A program made the position numbers and the translations under genes. The notes beneath the pieces were generated by a model that searched no databases, was not told where the DNA came from, and was given only the letters and a program-made list of their open reading frames with translations. This document shows positions 23,132-34,233 of a stretch of DNA of 64,000 nt, piece by piece; the first letter of the stretch is position 1; each line of letters opens with the position of its first letter. The stretch is from Coniella vitis (Eukaryota; Ascomycota; Sordariomycetes; Diaporthales; Schizoparmaceae): NCBI GenBank assembly GCA_011317545.1, contig WUJK01000012.1:1501001-1565000 (forward strand), in the 5' to 3' direction.

Positions 23132-25505
23132 ATGGAACTCACCATCAACGGCTATGCTATCCCCTATCCCCTCCCTCTTACCATTCTCACCCTCTATCTC
23201 CTCCTCTACCCCCTCTACCACCTCACCACCACCTACCTCCGCCTTTCCCATCTACCGGGCCCCTTTGTCGCCCGCTTCACCAATCTCTGGATGATCCGCA
23301 CCTCGTACAGCGGCCGCCTGACCGACATCTTTGCCGAAACGGACCGCCGCTATGGCCCTCTTGTCCGCGTCGGCCCTAACCAAATCCTCACGTCGGATAT
23401 CGAGTTTATCCGGCGCACGGGCGCGGTCAGAGGAGAGTACGATCGGGATGTGTGGTATAACGCGTTTAAATTCCAGCCGAAAGCGGCGAACCTGTTTAAC
23501 CTGTGTGGGAAGGAGGAGCACGATGTGCGCAAGAGTCAAGTGAGTGCTGCGTATCGGGTGGTGGGAGGCGAGGTGGATGCGATCGAGGGGAATGTGGATG
23601 AGCAGGTGAGGGCGGTGGTGGAGCTGTTGAGGAGCAAGTACGTTGCGAAGAGAGGTGTTGATGGCCAGGGTGGTGAAGAAGGTCTAGGTGCAGGTCAAAG
23701 GGAAAGCCACGACGGTGAGGGTGATGGCCATGGTGACGCAACGAGAAGCAAACAAGCCCGCGCCGACGTGGAAAAGGCACTACCAGCCCAACAGACAGCC
23801 CCCTTTCTCGACTTTGCCAAGCTCTCTGCATACTTTACCCTCGACGTGGCGACGCGCGCCGCCTTTGGCGCCGAGTTCGGCCACCTCAAGACAGACGACG
23901 ATGCGACGGGGTTTTTGAAGAACCTGCATGCGTCGTGGCCGCTGATTTCGCTCGTGAATGAGAGTTATTGGGCGCGTATGGTGTTTTATTCGGATTGGTT
24001 CTTGAGGTTGTTTGGGAGCCAGGTCACGGATCAGGCGGGCGTGGGCAAGTGTCGAGCGTGAGTTCTTTTTGCTTTTCTTTTGTCTTTTTTTTTTCGGTCC
24101 CCCTTTGCTTGAGACGTCTTGATTGTGGTGATTATTTGTCCAATATGGATCTGGGGAACTCAAAGAAGTAAGTGAGTGAGTGGTTACTGTGAGCTAACAG
24201 CACGAGGCAATCGTAGACTCGTGGCCGATGTGGTCGATAAACGGTTCCGTAAGCACGAGACAGGCGAGGATGTCCAAGAAGAGAAGAGGGATATGCTGGT
24301 GAGCAGACTTGATTTCCAACTCGAGTCCCATCTCCTCGACCTACCTCTCCGCGCCTTCAATCACCACCACTATCAACCCAGTACCAAAAGTACAAGGTTA
24401 TGTGAAACAGCAAGCCTCAATAACTGACGTGACATGTCCTCGCTTTCCTTGTAGAACTCCTGGATCAAGCACGGCTTGACACAGGCCCAATGCGATGCCG
24501 AATCGCTGCTCGCGCTGGTCGCCGGCTCCGAGACGAGCGCCAGCGTGCTCCGTCTGACCTTTGTGTCGATCCTTACGAACCCGATTGCCTACAAACGGCT
24601 CCAAGCAACGGTTCGCGAGGCTGTGAAAGGGGGGGATGTGCCGTCTCCTATCTCGTTTGTAGAGGCAAAGGAGATCCCGTACTTGAAGGTGAGTCCCATG
24701 GTTGTCGTGTTCGACGGGGTACTTTGTGGTTACCTCGAGCACACGAGGGAGCAAGTGTCTTTTGGCCCGAGTTGATTTGCTTTCTTCTCTTCTTCCCCTT
24801 TTCCCTTTTCTTTCTTGCCTCTTTTAGCACGCAAGGTTCTTCGCTGGTGAGATATCTAAACATGTACATGTTAGGCCGTCGTATATGAAGGCATGCGCAT
24901 GCGGCCCGGCACCCAAGGAACCTTCCCCAAGATCGTGCCGCCACCGGGCGAAACGGTCCAAGGCGTGTTCATCCCCGGCGGCACGCGCGTGGGCATGAAC
25001 GTGCCGGCGGTGCTGCGCAGCGAGCGGCTCTTTGGGCCCGATGCGGAGGCGTTCCGCCCCGAGCGGTGGCTCGATCCTGCGCTGTCGCCGGAGCAGCTGG
25101 TCGAGATGGAGCATGCGACGGAGCTGATTTTCGGCACGGGACGGTGGATGTGTGCTGGGAAGCCGATTGCGTTTATGGAGATTTATAAGGTCTTGTTTGA
25201 GGTGTGTGTGCGGTTTTTCTCTTTTATATTTTCTTTCTCTCTTTCCCCTTGTTGTTTTGCTTGTGATCGAGATGCAAGTTGCTTTTGGGGAGAGACTTGT
25301 ATCCAAGAAGGTCTATACGGGCTGTCTGTTGCAGACGAAGAAGCGAGTGGTTTTGCTGACTTGACTTGGTTGGGGAAAATAGTTGTTCAGGCACTTTGAT
25401 TTTAGCATTGTGAATGCGCTCAAACCGATGGAGACGACGTGTTATAACGTTTATGTTGATCGTGATTTCTGGGTCAGGGTTACGGAACTGGAAGACAAGG
25501 CCTAG
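23132..25505 (+). CDS. cytochrome P450 monooxygenase (microsomal)
   Basis: Five exons, 23132-24057, 24217-24298, 24455-24688, 24875-25201 and 25383-25505, all in phase, give 563 aa. There is an N-terminal membrane anchor (about 12-32) and the proline-rich HLPGPF hinge. The I-helix AGSET is at 359-363, the K-helix EGMR at 419-422 and RPERW at 475-479. The heme signature FGTGRWMCAGK has the axial Cys at 507. The sequence GEYDRDVWYNAFKF and the general pattern resemble pisatin-demethylase/benzoate-hydroxylase-type fungal CYPs, but I cannot name a CYP family or substrate. A Gly/Asp-rich stretch of about 45 residues at about 173-218 interrupts the usual region before FLDFAKLSAYFTLDV. It may be a genuine insert or an unrecognised phase-1 intron (candidate donor GTGAGG at about 23717, acceptor CTACCAG at about 23787). 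An MFS transporter follows on the same strand. Confidence 0.9.
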
Positions 25506-26436
25506 CGTGAAATCTCTCCTCTGGAGGTCTGTGGTGCTTGAATTTGATACAAGTAGTAGATAGGAGGCGATTGTTGAGCATCTGTCTCGCATCGAGGTCG
25601 TTCTCGAAAGCATGAGATCAGACGACAAGAAGCAGCATAGAAACAGGTTGCAGAACAGGGCAGGGAATCGAGATTGCATGTATGCCGATGCCCACGTCCT
25701 CCAGCTCAGCTTTTGCAAGTCGCTGGCCGTATCAGTGGAAGATTGCCTGTCGTCTGCCGAGTTGGCGTTGGAGGACGCCATATCAAGATAGAATGCGTGG
25801 GAGGACGTCGGCAGCGGACAGTGGGGGTGGAGAGCCGTTTACAGCGGGTGGAGAGCCCTAGCGTGTCTGGCCTTCTTAGTCAGCGGGATGTGCTCGAGGA
25901 CGAGGCGATTGTATGTAAGCAAGCCAGATGGTCATTATCGTGTTAGTTGGCACCGGACCGGACCAATCACGGCGAAACAATCCAGCGCAACTGGTCGTCG
26001 AGTCTCGTATCCTCCACCCGCTGCCGCTGCAGCAGGACGAGCTTGCTTGCATGCCGATCTTGTGCTCCGGCAGCCGTGTATCACTGCATGTGCCTTGGGC
26101 TGATAAGCTTTCCATGGGCGCAGCGACTACGGTGTACCTCGAGCAACGCTTATACTATGATAGCAAAAGCAAGGGCGGCTTATCTCGGGCTGAGTGAGGC
26201 ACTTAGTGCTGGGCACTATCGCTGACGGTTGCAGATCATAAAAGAGCGGTGGCCTCTTCACAGTATACCTTGCTTTCCTGGTCGGACTCAGGCTTGCTTC
26301 TGGCACGGACAACGGGCTGCCCTGGGGTGAAGAGCGACTCGGACCAGACTCGGACCAGACTCGGAAGCAGACACGCAACTGTCACCAGTGTTGGTGTTAT
26401 ACGAGACATTCCACAGCCAGCCAGCCACCTGCAACC
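25506..26436. promoter_or_regulatory. intergenic region between P450 and MFS transporter
   Basis: About 930 nt with the P450 3' end and the MFS promoter. A short tandem repeat of GACTCGGACCA units lies at about 26335-26365, roughly 80-100 nt before the MFS start. No gene is called; frames here are short and overlap on both strands. Confidence 0.4.
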
Positions 26437-28490
26437 ATGCCGTTGGCACCAGATCTCGGTGCTCACACCGTGGGGGACATTGACGAGTCTGAAGTCCCAG
26501 GCACCGTTCAGCTCATTGATTTCGACGAACACCTAGCCGCTCGCCATGCCAAGGATCACAAGGATATCATTCTCGTGCCGACGCCCTCGGCTGATCCCGA
26601 AGACCCGTTGAACTGGTCGCCGGGCAGGAAACGTCTCGCTCTGGCCTGTATTCTAGCGCAAGTGCATTTCGATAACATGCCCTCCTCGAGGCCTCTCTTT
26701 GTTCTACTGTGCCTGTCAGGCTAACTGTGGTTTAGCTTTACCTGGTTCAATGGCATGGCCTTGTCTGTCGTGTACTCTGTCGAGACTTCGTTGTCCGTTG
26801 CTCTCGATGTCAGCGGTGAGTTAGACCTCAGTTTGTTCTGCAAAGGACTCGTGACGAGGGCCGACCGCTAATCAGACAACCTGGTTCTAGTGGCAAATAT
26901 CAATGCCGGAACTGGCTACTTTTTCCTTTTATGCGGCTGGGGTCTGCTCTTCTGGCAGCCTTTTGCTTTGCAGTATGGAAAGCGTCTGACGTACATCATT
27001 TCGTTGGTTGCGCTTTGCGTCAGTAGCACCTCTGGGAAGGAAAAAATGAGCATCGCACTGTTTGATACTGACAAGAACGTCTAGGCTATCAGTGTTTGGA
27101 GCCCTTACGCCAAAGGTGAGGGCCAGTGGATTGCCAGAAATATTGTCATTGGCTTCTTTGCTGCTCCCATCGAAGCACTGCCCGAGACGTCCATCACAGA
27201 CTTGTACTTTGCGCACGAGAGAGGCACGTACATGGGCTGGTATGCATGGTTTCTGGCCTCTTCCAATTACTTTGCGCCGGTAAGTGCTGTGCTTTTGCTT
27301 GTTCAATCCAGACCTTTGGATCTTTTTGGCTTTTAGACTGACCTGTATGCGCAGGTGATTACTGGCTTCATCAATGATGGGGTTGGCTACAAATGGTGCT
27401 TCTTCGTGCAGGCCATCTTTTGGTACGTTCTGGGTCCTTCTTGTGTTATTCTTTGGTGCGTCGGTATTGCTGGAGTCGACCTTTTCCATTAACCCTCTTT
27501 GCCCTTTCCAGCGGCGTTGTGTCGATCTTCTTGATCTTCTTCTTGGAAGAGACAAACTACGACAGACAGACAGTCGGCTTGATCCATGACACACGGCCGT
27601 CTGTCAGTCCTGGCACCGAACTGGCACCCGATACAGTAGACTCCAAGGCCGCCCCAGAAAAGGAGACAGCCGTGGACACACCGCAGAACGCCATCGAGGG
27701 TACGAGCACGCCGTTCCAACGCAAGACGTACCGACAGAAACTCGCCCTCCTGGACAAGCCGCGCCCGTTCATGATGCACTGGCGCTCCTGGCAGATCCTC
27801 AAGCTCCTGTCCTGGCCCGTCATCTTCTACGCGGGCTTCTCCTACGGCTCGTACCTCATCTGGTTCAACGTCCTCAACGCCACCGCCTCCGTCATCCTCG
27901 GCGGCGCGCCGTACAACTTCTCAGACGCCATCGTCGGCCTCTCCTACCTCTCCTGCATCGTCGGCGTCACCGTGGCCTCGCTCTTCACGGGCGTCTTCTC
28001 GGACTGGTTCGTCATCCGCATGGCCCGGCGCAACAAGGGCGTCTCGGAGCCCGAGCACCGCCTCTGGCTCTTTGCCGTGCCCACCATCCTGCTGCCCGCC
28101 GGCCTGATCCTCTGGGGCGTCGGCGCCGCGCACCAGGTGCACTGGTTCGGCCTGCTCTTTGCCATGTTCCTCATCGCCCTGTGCAACGCCTGCGGCGTGA
28201 CGCTGTCGCTGGCCTACATGGTGGACGCGTACCGAGAGCTCGCGGGCGATGCCATGGCGTCGGTCATTATTGTGCGCAACACCATGAGCTTTGCCGTGAG
28301 CTATGGCATTACCCCGTGGCTGGACGGCCTAGGCTATCAGAATTGCTTTATCAGCGTGGCCTTTGTGGGGTTGGCGATTTGTGCCTTGTTTGCGCTCATG
28401 ATTCGGTATGGCAAGATGTTGAGAGAGAAGTCGAGGGTCAAGTATTGGGATGAGGTGAGGATTCGGATTGACAAGGGATTGGTCCATTGA
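26437..28490 (+). CDS. MFS transporter, DHA1/HOL1-like
   Basis: Six exons, 26437-26657, 26736-26815, 26891-27018, 27085-27279, 27355-27422 and 27512-28490, give 556 aa. The first intron (26658-26735) starts with GC (GCAAGT) rather than GT. Only this junction keeps the frame and joins ACILA to [14 protein letters not shown]. The cytosolic N-terminus has the family hallmark [13 protein letters not shown] before TM1. Further family motifs are [43 protein letters not shown] and EETNYDR before the long central loop. Twelve TM helices are expected. The substrate is unknown; this group includes drug, polyamine and organic-cation exporters or importers. It lies 931 nt downstream of the P450, so a shared role is possible but unproven. 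Confidence 0.9.
26658..26735 (+). other. GC-AG intron in the MFS gene
   Basis: The 78-nt intron has donor GCAAGT and acceptor TTTAG, with a branch-like GCTAACTG about 10 nt upstream of the acceptor. The nearest GT donors break the frame or leave a TAA. Confidence 0.75.
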
Positions 28491-30496
28491 GGGGATTGTC
28501 AGCGTGTTGGAGTCTTGACATCCATGTAGAATATATATATGTATACATAAATCATGGAACTGATCAGCGTCGCTGCTGCTGAGATTGGAAGAATCGTATA
28601 GACGCGATGTAAATAGCCACAGATGTACAGAAATTTGCGCAAGCCAGGGGGGGGGGGGGGCGTTCCTCTTTCCATATAGCACAGTCATCTCTTATTATAT
28701 GATATATGATATCAAAAAAAAAAAGCGCCATGGCGTTGACTGCTTGTCTAGAACAAAAACCGTTGTTTGCAGCAATCAGTACTGGATATATTTACTATAG
28801 TCGAAACTCATCCAATCTCGATCGGGGAGATTCCAGAATATCTCGCCAGCACGTTGTGAAATAAAACCGAGATAAAGCAATCAAGGAGTAAGAAGCCGCT
28901 TAAGCTGGAGGGGCATACACGGGCGGTGAAGATGGTATATTGAGCCCAAAAGAAAATATAAAAAAAAATTGATGGGTGTACGTCGTACACTAAAAGTGGC
29001 CAAAAGAGCTGGTGAATGTACAATACCCAGGTTATGTTCGAGACTTGGTCGTTTAAAGAGCTTGTAGCATTGTGTTTGAGGATATGAGTATCAGTAGCTT
29101 TCGGGTGTGGCCGTGGTGATTATGATGATAAGTATGAGAGAATCAACTCAGATAAAGAACCCACTTGCTGCTATAATGTTTGCCAAGTGACTCTTCCCTC
29201 TCTATCCATTCAAGTAATCCCGCCGCGCGTTACAGGATACCTGGGAAAAAAATAGAAACAAAAAAAGCTCCGCGGCTAGGGAATGGGGGCCCCCCGTCCT
29301 TGGCATCTTAGAACACTGCGGGAAATAAGCGCTGAAGTACCGTTGTCAGTGGAGTTTATGGGCTGTGTATATCCCTGGGCGCTTTCCCCGGGTTCCTGAA
29401 TCTCATGTTGGAAGTTCGGGGCAAATAGCGCTTGTGGATGAAGGCCGCTGGATATGCCTCGACCAAGAGCGATATTCATTACCGGCCTCTTTGAGATGCT
29501 GAGAAGCAAGGAGTTTTGTACGAAGAAGGTTGAACCGGAAGTCGTGGTTTTAAAAGGCCCTATTTTCGTCTTTTGACAAATGATGGCGGATTGATTATTC
29601 AGGGCTTTCGTTTTCTATCTCACCTTAAACTTGCAAGCCGCATCGCAAAAGACAAATCAGTCATCGAAGAAGTCGTGCCATAACACTATATACTGCCGTA
29701 TATATCAGACCAGAGCATTCATCTTTCGAGATAACATGGAAACTGTTTACCGCCCCCAACAGAACAATAGGAGCTGCTACATACCTACATAGTACATGTA
29801 ACATAGTAGAACGTTTCTCAGGGGTAACCCTGGCCTACAAGGAAATGAAGGGACTCGAACGTCGTCCGCCTGTCTCCATGCACGTTCGTTTGTTGACTTG
29901 CGAGTCGCTGTGCGCAGAACATTGCTGTGTCTCTGGCGCGCAGGTTATATCAACTCGAAATTACCATCGATGGCATCATTAATTTGAAGGCGAGATTCGA
30001 TGAACCACGGAAGGAAATCCAGTATCTGACTGACGCGGCAGCGCCCGTGTCTGTTGGCTTAGAGAAGAGTAAATATTGGTAGTAATAGGACTTTATGCTG
30101 TTGCGGCCTGAAATTGCATTTCATGGGCCCTCCTTTTCTTACAGAACCCTGAATTAATGGATTCACTCATGAGCTTCTCCTTAACGCCTTTTGAAAAAAC
30201 AAAAATGCAGATGTGAAGAGCAAGGGTTTTGTCTCGATGTTTGCTGCCCCGCACAGTTGTCCTCATTTGTATTATAGTCGAAGCATTTCCGCAACGATCT
30301 GTTATAATTTTGGGTTTCGACAGTCTTCTCGTTCTAATACAGCAGAATAGATATCTGATTCTTTTGCTCCTTAGACTGACCGTCTCGGAACTTGCCTATC
30401 TGCCTACTCGCTTTATACATTTATTCTCTTATTTTCCAGTCCGCGGCCATAATCGTCTCGTTGCCCTCTCTTTCGACACTTCGGAACACGCACACA
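28491..30496. other. 2.0-kb A+T-rich intergenic region
   Basis: No coding sequence is supported on either strand; the frames are very short. There is a G-run of about 12 near 28648-28661. The right end is the promoter of the glutamic peptidase, with a TATA-like TTTATACAT near 30412. Confidence 0.5.
30412..30420 (+). promoter_or_regulatory. possible TATA element of glutamic peptidase gene
   Basis: TTTATACAT lies 77-85 nt upstream of the start codon, a plausible core-promoter distance for a fungal gene. There is no other support. Confidence 0.3.
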
Positions 30497-31784
30497 ATGC
30501 ACTTCCTTTCCATTCTCCTCCTGGCCGAGGCTGCTCTCGGAGCCCACCTGACACACCAACGGCGCGAAGCCCATGCAAAGCGGACAGCTCATCAGCAGGA
30601 GCAGAGCCCGAACCGCGTGCGCCAGTCCCGGCCAAAGCGGGTCAACGGCGTCACGGATGTGACCGAAACGGAGTACTCGGACAACTGGGCGGGCGGCATC
30701 ATTACTTCTACCGATATCAGTCTGGTGAATGGCACGATCGTCGTGCCCAGTGTTACCGCGCCGGCTGATGGTACTGCGACCAAGTACTGGTATGTGAGAA
30801 TGCTTCGTCCTGTTTTTTTGTTTTTCTCTTTCTTTTTTTGTACGACGTATCAGAGCACATTGCGTGCCGAAACAAGAAGACAAAGCGACGCGAGACTGGA
30901 CTTGATGTCCTGTCGAATGTACCGTCTTGTGATTGTACCCGAGGATCATGAAGGGAAATCTGGGATTCATCTAACAAACGTGATATCGACAGCGCTGCTG
31001 CGTGGGTGGGCATCGACGGATACACTTGCACCTCCGCCATCATCCAAACCGGCATCGACCTGTGCTACGAGGGTGGCAATCTTTCGTTTAGTGCGTGGTA
31101 CGAATGGTACCCAGGTGCGTTCATCTCAAAAGGTTTTTGATTCCAAAAACCTTCCCATCTTGTCCCATTTCATCATCACACTGGACTTTGCCTCTGTTGC
31201 TCTTTGCGTGGTTTGATTGTGTATTCTACGTGTGTGTATATGGTGGGCACTGACAAAAGTTTTGGGGCGACAAGAATACGCCTACGATTTCGACCTGGCC
31301 ATCTCCGAGGGCGATGTCATTGAAATGAGCGTCAAGGCTGGCACGAACACGACGGGCACCGTCCTTCTCGACAACCATACCACCGGCAAATCCGTCTCGC
31401 ACAGCTTCACGGGCAGTGTAAAGGGAGACCTTTGCCGGACGAATGGAGAGTGGATCATTGAGGATGTAAGTCCATTCCCACATGTTATCAGAGCAGATTT
31501 CCTCCAGTTGTCGCCCCTCCAAAAAGCCAAGAAGGCATGAAAAGAGAAAACGTTGTGCACAAAGATCGCTGACTCGATATACGAACAAACAATAGTACGA
31601 AGAGAGCAGCTCCTTGGTTTCGTTCGCTGATTTTGGCAACTTTACATTCACCAATGCTCGGGCTACGGTCGATGGCAAGACGGTGGGACCAAAAGCAGGC
31701 TCTGTCATGGAAATGAAGCAGGATGGCTCGATGCTGACGTCTTGCTCGGTGACCACGCATGAGGTGAACTGCGTTTATGTGTAA
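30497..31784 (+). CDS. secreted glutamic (eqolisin, family G1) peptidase
   Basis: Acid peptidase of the aspergilloglutamic/scytalidoglutamic type, secreted to degrade proteins at low pH. Four exons, 30497-30789, 30993-31114, 31275-31465 and 31596-31784, give 264 aa. The signal peptide is MHFLSILLLAEAALGA. A basic propeptide with dibasic sites ending near PKR follows, and the mature domain starts around TETEYSDNWAGG. Family motifs are WVGIDGYTC with IIQTG (catalytic Gln about 116) and GEWIIED (catalytic Glu about 201). The spacing of 85 is close to the known Gln53/Glu136 pair. Each of the three introns (203, 160 and 130 nt) falls inside a conserved motif and restores it when removed. Several NxT/S sites are present. 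Confidence 0.94.
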
Positions 31785-32829
31785 AGGGGTGGATCTCACA
31801 GGGTATTGGATCAGTGAATGGTGCGAAAGTTGTTGTATATACCTGGAGTGTGGTGTAGATATATTGCTCAAGGCCGAACTGCTCGTGCAGATACAGAGAG
31901 AAGTCTTCGAAAGTTAGGAGGCGGAGATGTTGATGTTCCGGAACCCCGGTAGATGAACTTTTGATATTGAGCGTCTATGAAAGCGTGCATCCAAGGTTGG
32001 CTGGTAAATGAATCCGAGCATACAACATACGTCCACGGAAGAGACACGCCTCAGGTTGTCAGTGGTCAAGTGGAAGCAAAATGCTTAGGGATGGGGGCAG
32101 AACCCGTCCGCATGCCAGACCTGTGCTCGCTTGCAGATGTGGTTCAACTGTCAGTTCTCTATTTCGACCTGAATCCGTAGACGCCAATGCAGTTCTTGTC
32201 CTTTTCCCGCTTGGATGATCTACCAGAGGACGACTGCCAACTAGATGATTCGTCTGACGGACGATTGGATACATGCCACCCAAGGACTGGCTGTTCTGGA
32301 TAGTTGGGTAAAGTGCCGTTCATGCACCCAGACGATCGAACATACCATTGCGGTTTGTTTTGTTGCCAAATTGCCAAGTTAAACGCAGAGTCAAATGTTA
32401 CGATTTCTCACCGTTCAACAACTATGCTTCTGTACGTGCCTGTATGTATGCCTCCATCTTTGTCTTGATGCGGTGTAGGAAACCCACATAACTGCGCAGT
32501 GAGTCGAATTTTGAAACCATCTGATACTCTCTGAACGGGCGATATCTGGCGTACTTATCGGCCGGTTCGCTCACCAATAGGACTTGAGAGTTGAGCGGAA
32601 CCGAAAGCCGCAGCTGACTGAGACGCAGCCTCCGACCCTGATCTATGGTAAATCTCAGTGTGCTTGGTCGGCATGCTATGAAAAGCGGTCTACCACAGTG
32701 GTGGAATCTTCTCCATTGATGAGTGACGACCAGATGAATTAGAATGGAAGGAGATCAACCGTTCTACCTAGACGCCTTCCCAAACGCCATGCCATGCCAT
32801 ATGCATCCAACCTATGCTGCCCAATCCAT
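31785..32829. other. intergenic region between two 3' ends
   Basis: About 1 kb between the converging peptidase and carrier genes. No gene, RNA or repeat is supported. Confidence 0.5.
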
Positions 32830-34233
32830 CTAAGCAAGTAAAATATCATATCCGTCCTTGTTGATCCTTACAGGCTCCCCACCCAAGCCGTACTTCCGCC
32901 GGACAAGCTCAAAGATGATGAGTCCGGCGCTGGTGCTCGGCACCTGTCGGATTGTGTTCCACCAGAACCCACGGTAGAGCCATCTTCGAAGCGCATTCAC
33001 TCCAGGCCCTTCCTGCGCTTGGGCCTGCGCTACGCACTGGGCCCATGTCTTACAGTATGCGCGATAGTAGGCGTGGAGCATTTTCCACCGCCACTTGGAC
33101 TTGTGCGCTCTGGACTGGGTGTATTTGCGGATTTTGCGCGCCTGAGCATCGAGAGCCTCGAGATGCTCCCAGTGCTCCATTTGGATATGCGTCAGCGGAT
33201 GCAGCACGACCTGTTGGGCGAAAGACGCGCTGAAGCCAGCCAGCATGAGAAAGGCGGGTTCGATGGCGTAGTGCGGCTGGATTGTTTTGGCATGATCCCC
33301 GTATCCGTGGCGGTCCTGGGATGACTGCCGTCGCAGCGACAACAGGTTCACCACGTCTTCACTGAGGTCGCCATAATACCACGCTATAAAGCCGTAGTAG
33401 CTTTGTGCTTTTACATATTCGAAGCTGCTGAAGAAGACAGCACTCCCCAGGCTGTCCTTGGCCAGGGACAGGGACCAGCCCGCGAACATGCCGCGCATGC
33501 CAATCTCGCGCAGCTTGGCGTTGCTGAAGGACCACATGCTCTGAGGCCGACTGTTGCCGTTGCCAGCCACCTCAGATGCCGGCATGCCGCCACCACTGCG
33601 CTCGAACCGGACCTGGATGGCATCCAGGGGCGCTGCAACGAGGCTCTGCAGGGCACCGGCAAGCAGTCCAGCGGTAAATGTCTCAGTTGGTAGTGGTGGA
33701 GGATACGTGCGTTTTGTCGCTTTGCCGCTGTCCTCATGGAGGTGACCGAGGATCTGAAGGTAGCTCGTGTACAGAACTGCGCCGACGGTTATGTTGGCAA
33801 GCATGGGCGGCAGAACCTGGTCCGGGAGGAAGCGCCAACCGTAGTGGCGCACGGCGTGGACAAGCACACCAGGGGTTGTGCGACGCCCCTGAGACTGCAG
33901 CCATTGCCACCAGGACTGCTTGGCCGAGGGACTACTGCTGGTAGGACCGGCGTTGCTGGAGAGGTTGGCGAAGTAGGTATGGTTCTGCTGCTGAAGGTTG
34001 CGCGCGTAGCTGAGATAGTCGACGCGCATGCGAAAGAAGGCTTTCGCTGGAGCGCGGAAGTAAAAGGCGATAGCCTGGGCCGTGAACGCCCGGACTCCGG
34101 CGGCGCTGGCAGCGGTAGCAGCATTGGTGCGCGGGTGTCTGTCGGACGAGTCTGGCGGGATGACGGGGAGGACGCCGACCAGAGACGGATCCAGCACGCC
34201 GCCAGGTCTGCGTCCGGGGTCGCTGGCGCTCAT
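32830..34233 (-). CDS. divergent mitochondrial carrier (SLC25-like) protein
   Basis: Single exon, 467 aa from the ATG at 34233. Three weakly conserved carrier repeats are visible through their Px[D/E]xx[K/R]-type motifs: YFRAPAKAFFRMR (about 58-70), APLDAIQVRF (about 205-214) and HPLTHIQME (about 345-353). Each is preceded by a hydrophobic small-residue helix (AGLLAGALQSLVAA, FSASFAQQVVL). The C-terminus has an aromatic/basic segment (FWWNTIRQVPSTSAGLIIFELVRRKYG) of the kind that closes the last carrier helix pair. It is longer than ordinary carriers (about 300 aa) because of an N-terminal extension and loops between repeats. The substrate is unknown. The motifs deviate enough that it may be a non-transporting carrier-fold protein of the outer or inner membrane. 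Confidence 0.75.
   Translation of the reverse strand: MSASDPGRRPGGVLDPSLVGVLPVIPPDSSDRHPRTNAATAASAAGVRAFTAQAIAFYFRAPAKAFFRMRVDYLSYARNLQQQNHTYFANLSSNAGPTSSSPSAKQSWWQWLQSQGRRTTPGVLVHAVRHYGWRFLPDQVLPPMLANITVGAVLYTSYLQILGHLHEDSGKATKRTYPPPLPTETFTAGLLAGALQSLVAAPLDAIQVRFERSGGGMPASEVAGNGNSRPQSMWSFSNAKLREIGMRGMFAGWSLSLAKDSLGSAVFFSSFEYVKAQSYYGFIAWYYGDLSEDVVNLLSLRRQSSQDRHGYGDHAKTIQPHYAIEPAFLMLAGFSASFAQQVVLHPLTHIQMEHWEHLEALDAQARKIRKYTQSRAHKSKWRWKMLHAYYRAYCKTWAQCVAQAQAQEGPGVNALRRWLYRGFWWNTIRQVPSTSAGLIIFELVRRKYGLGGEPVRINKDGYDILLA

Noticed and set aside
29845..29875. String resembling a tRNA T-arm (GGGACTCGAACG)
   Set aside because: The stem does not pair and no other tRNA parts are present.
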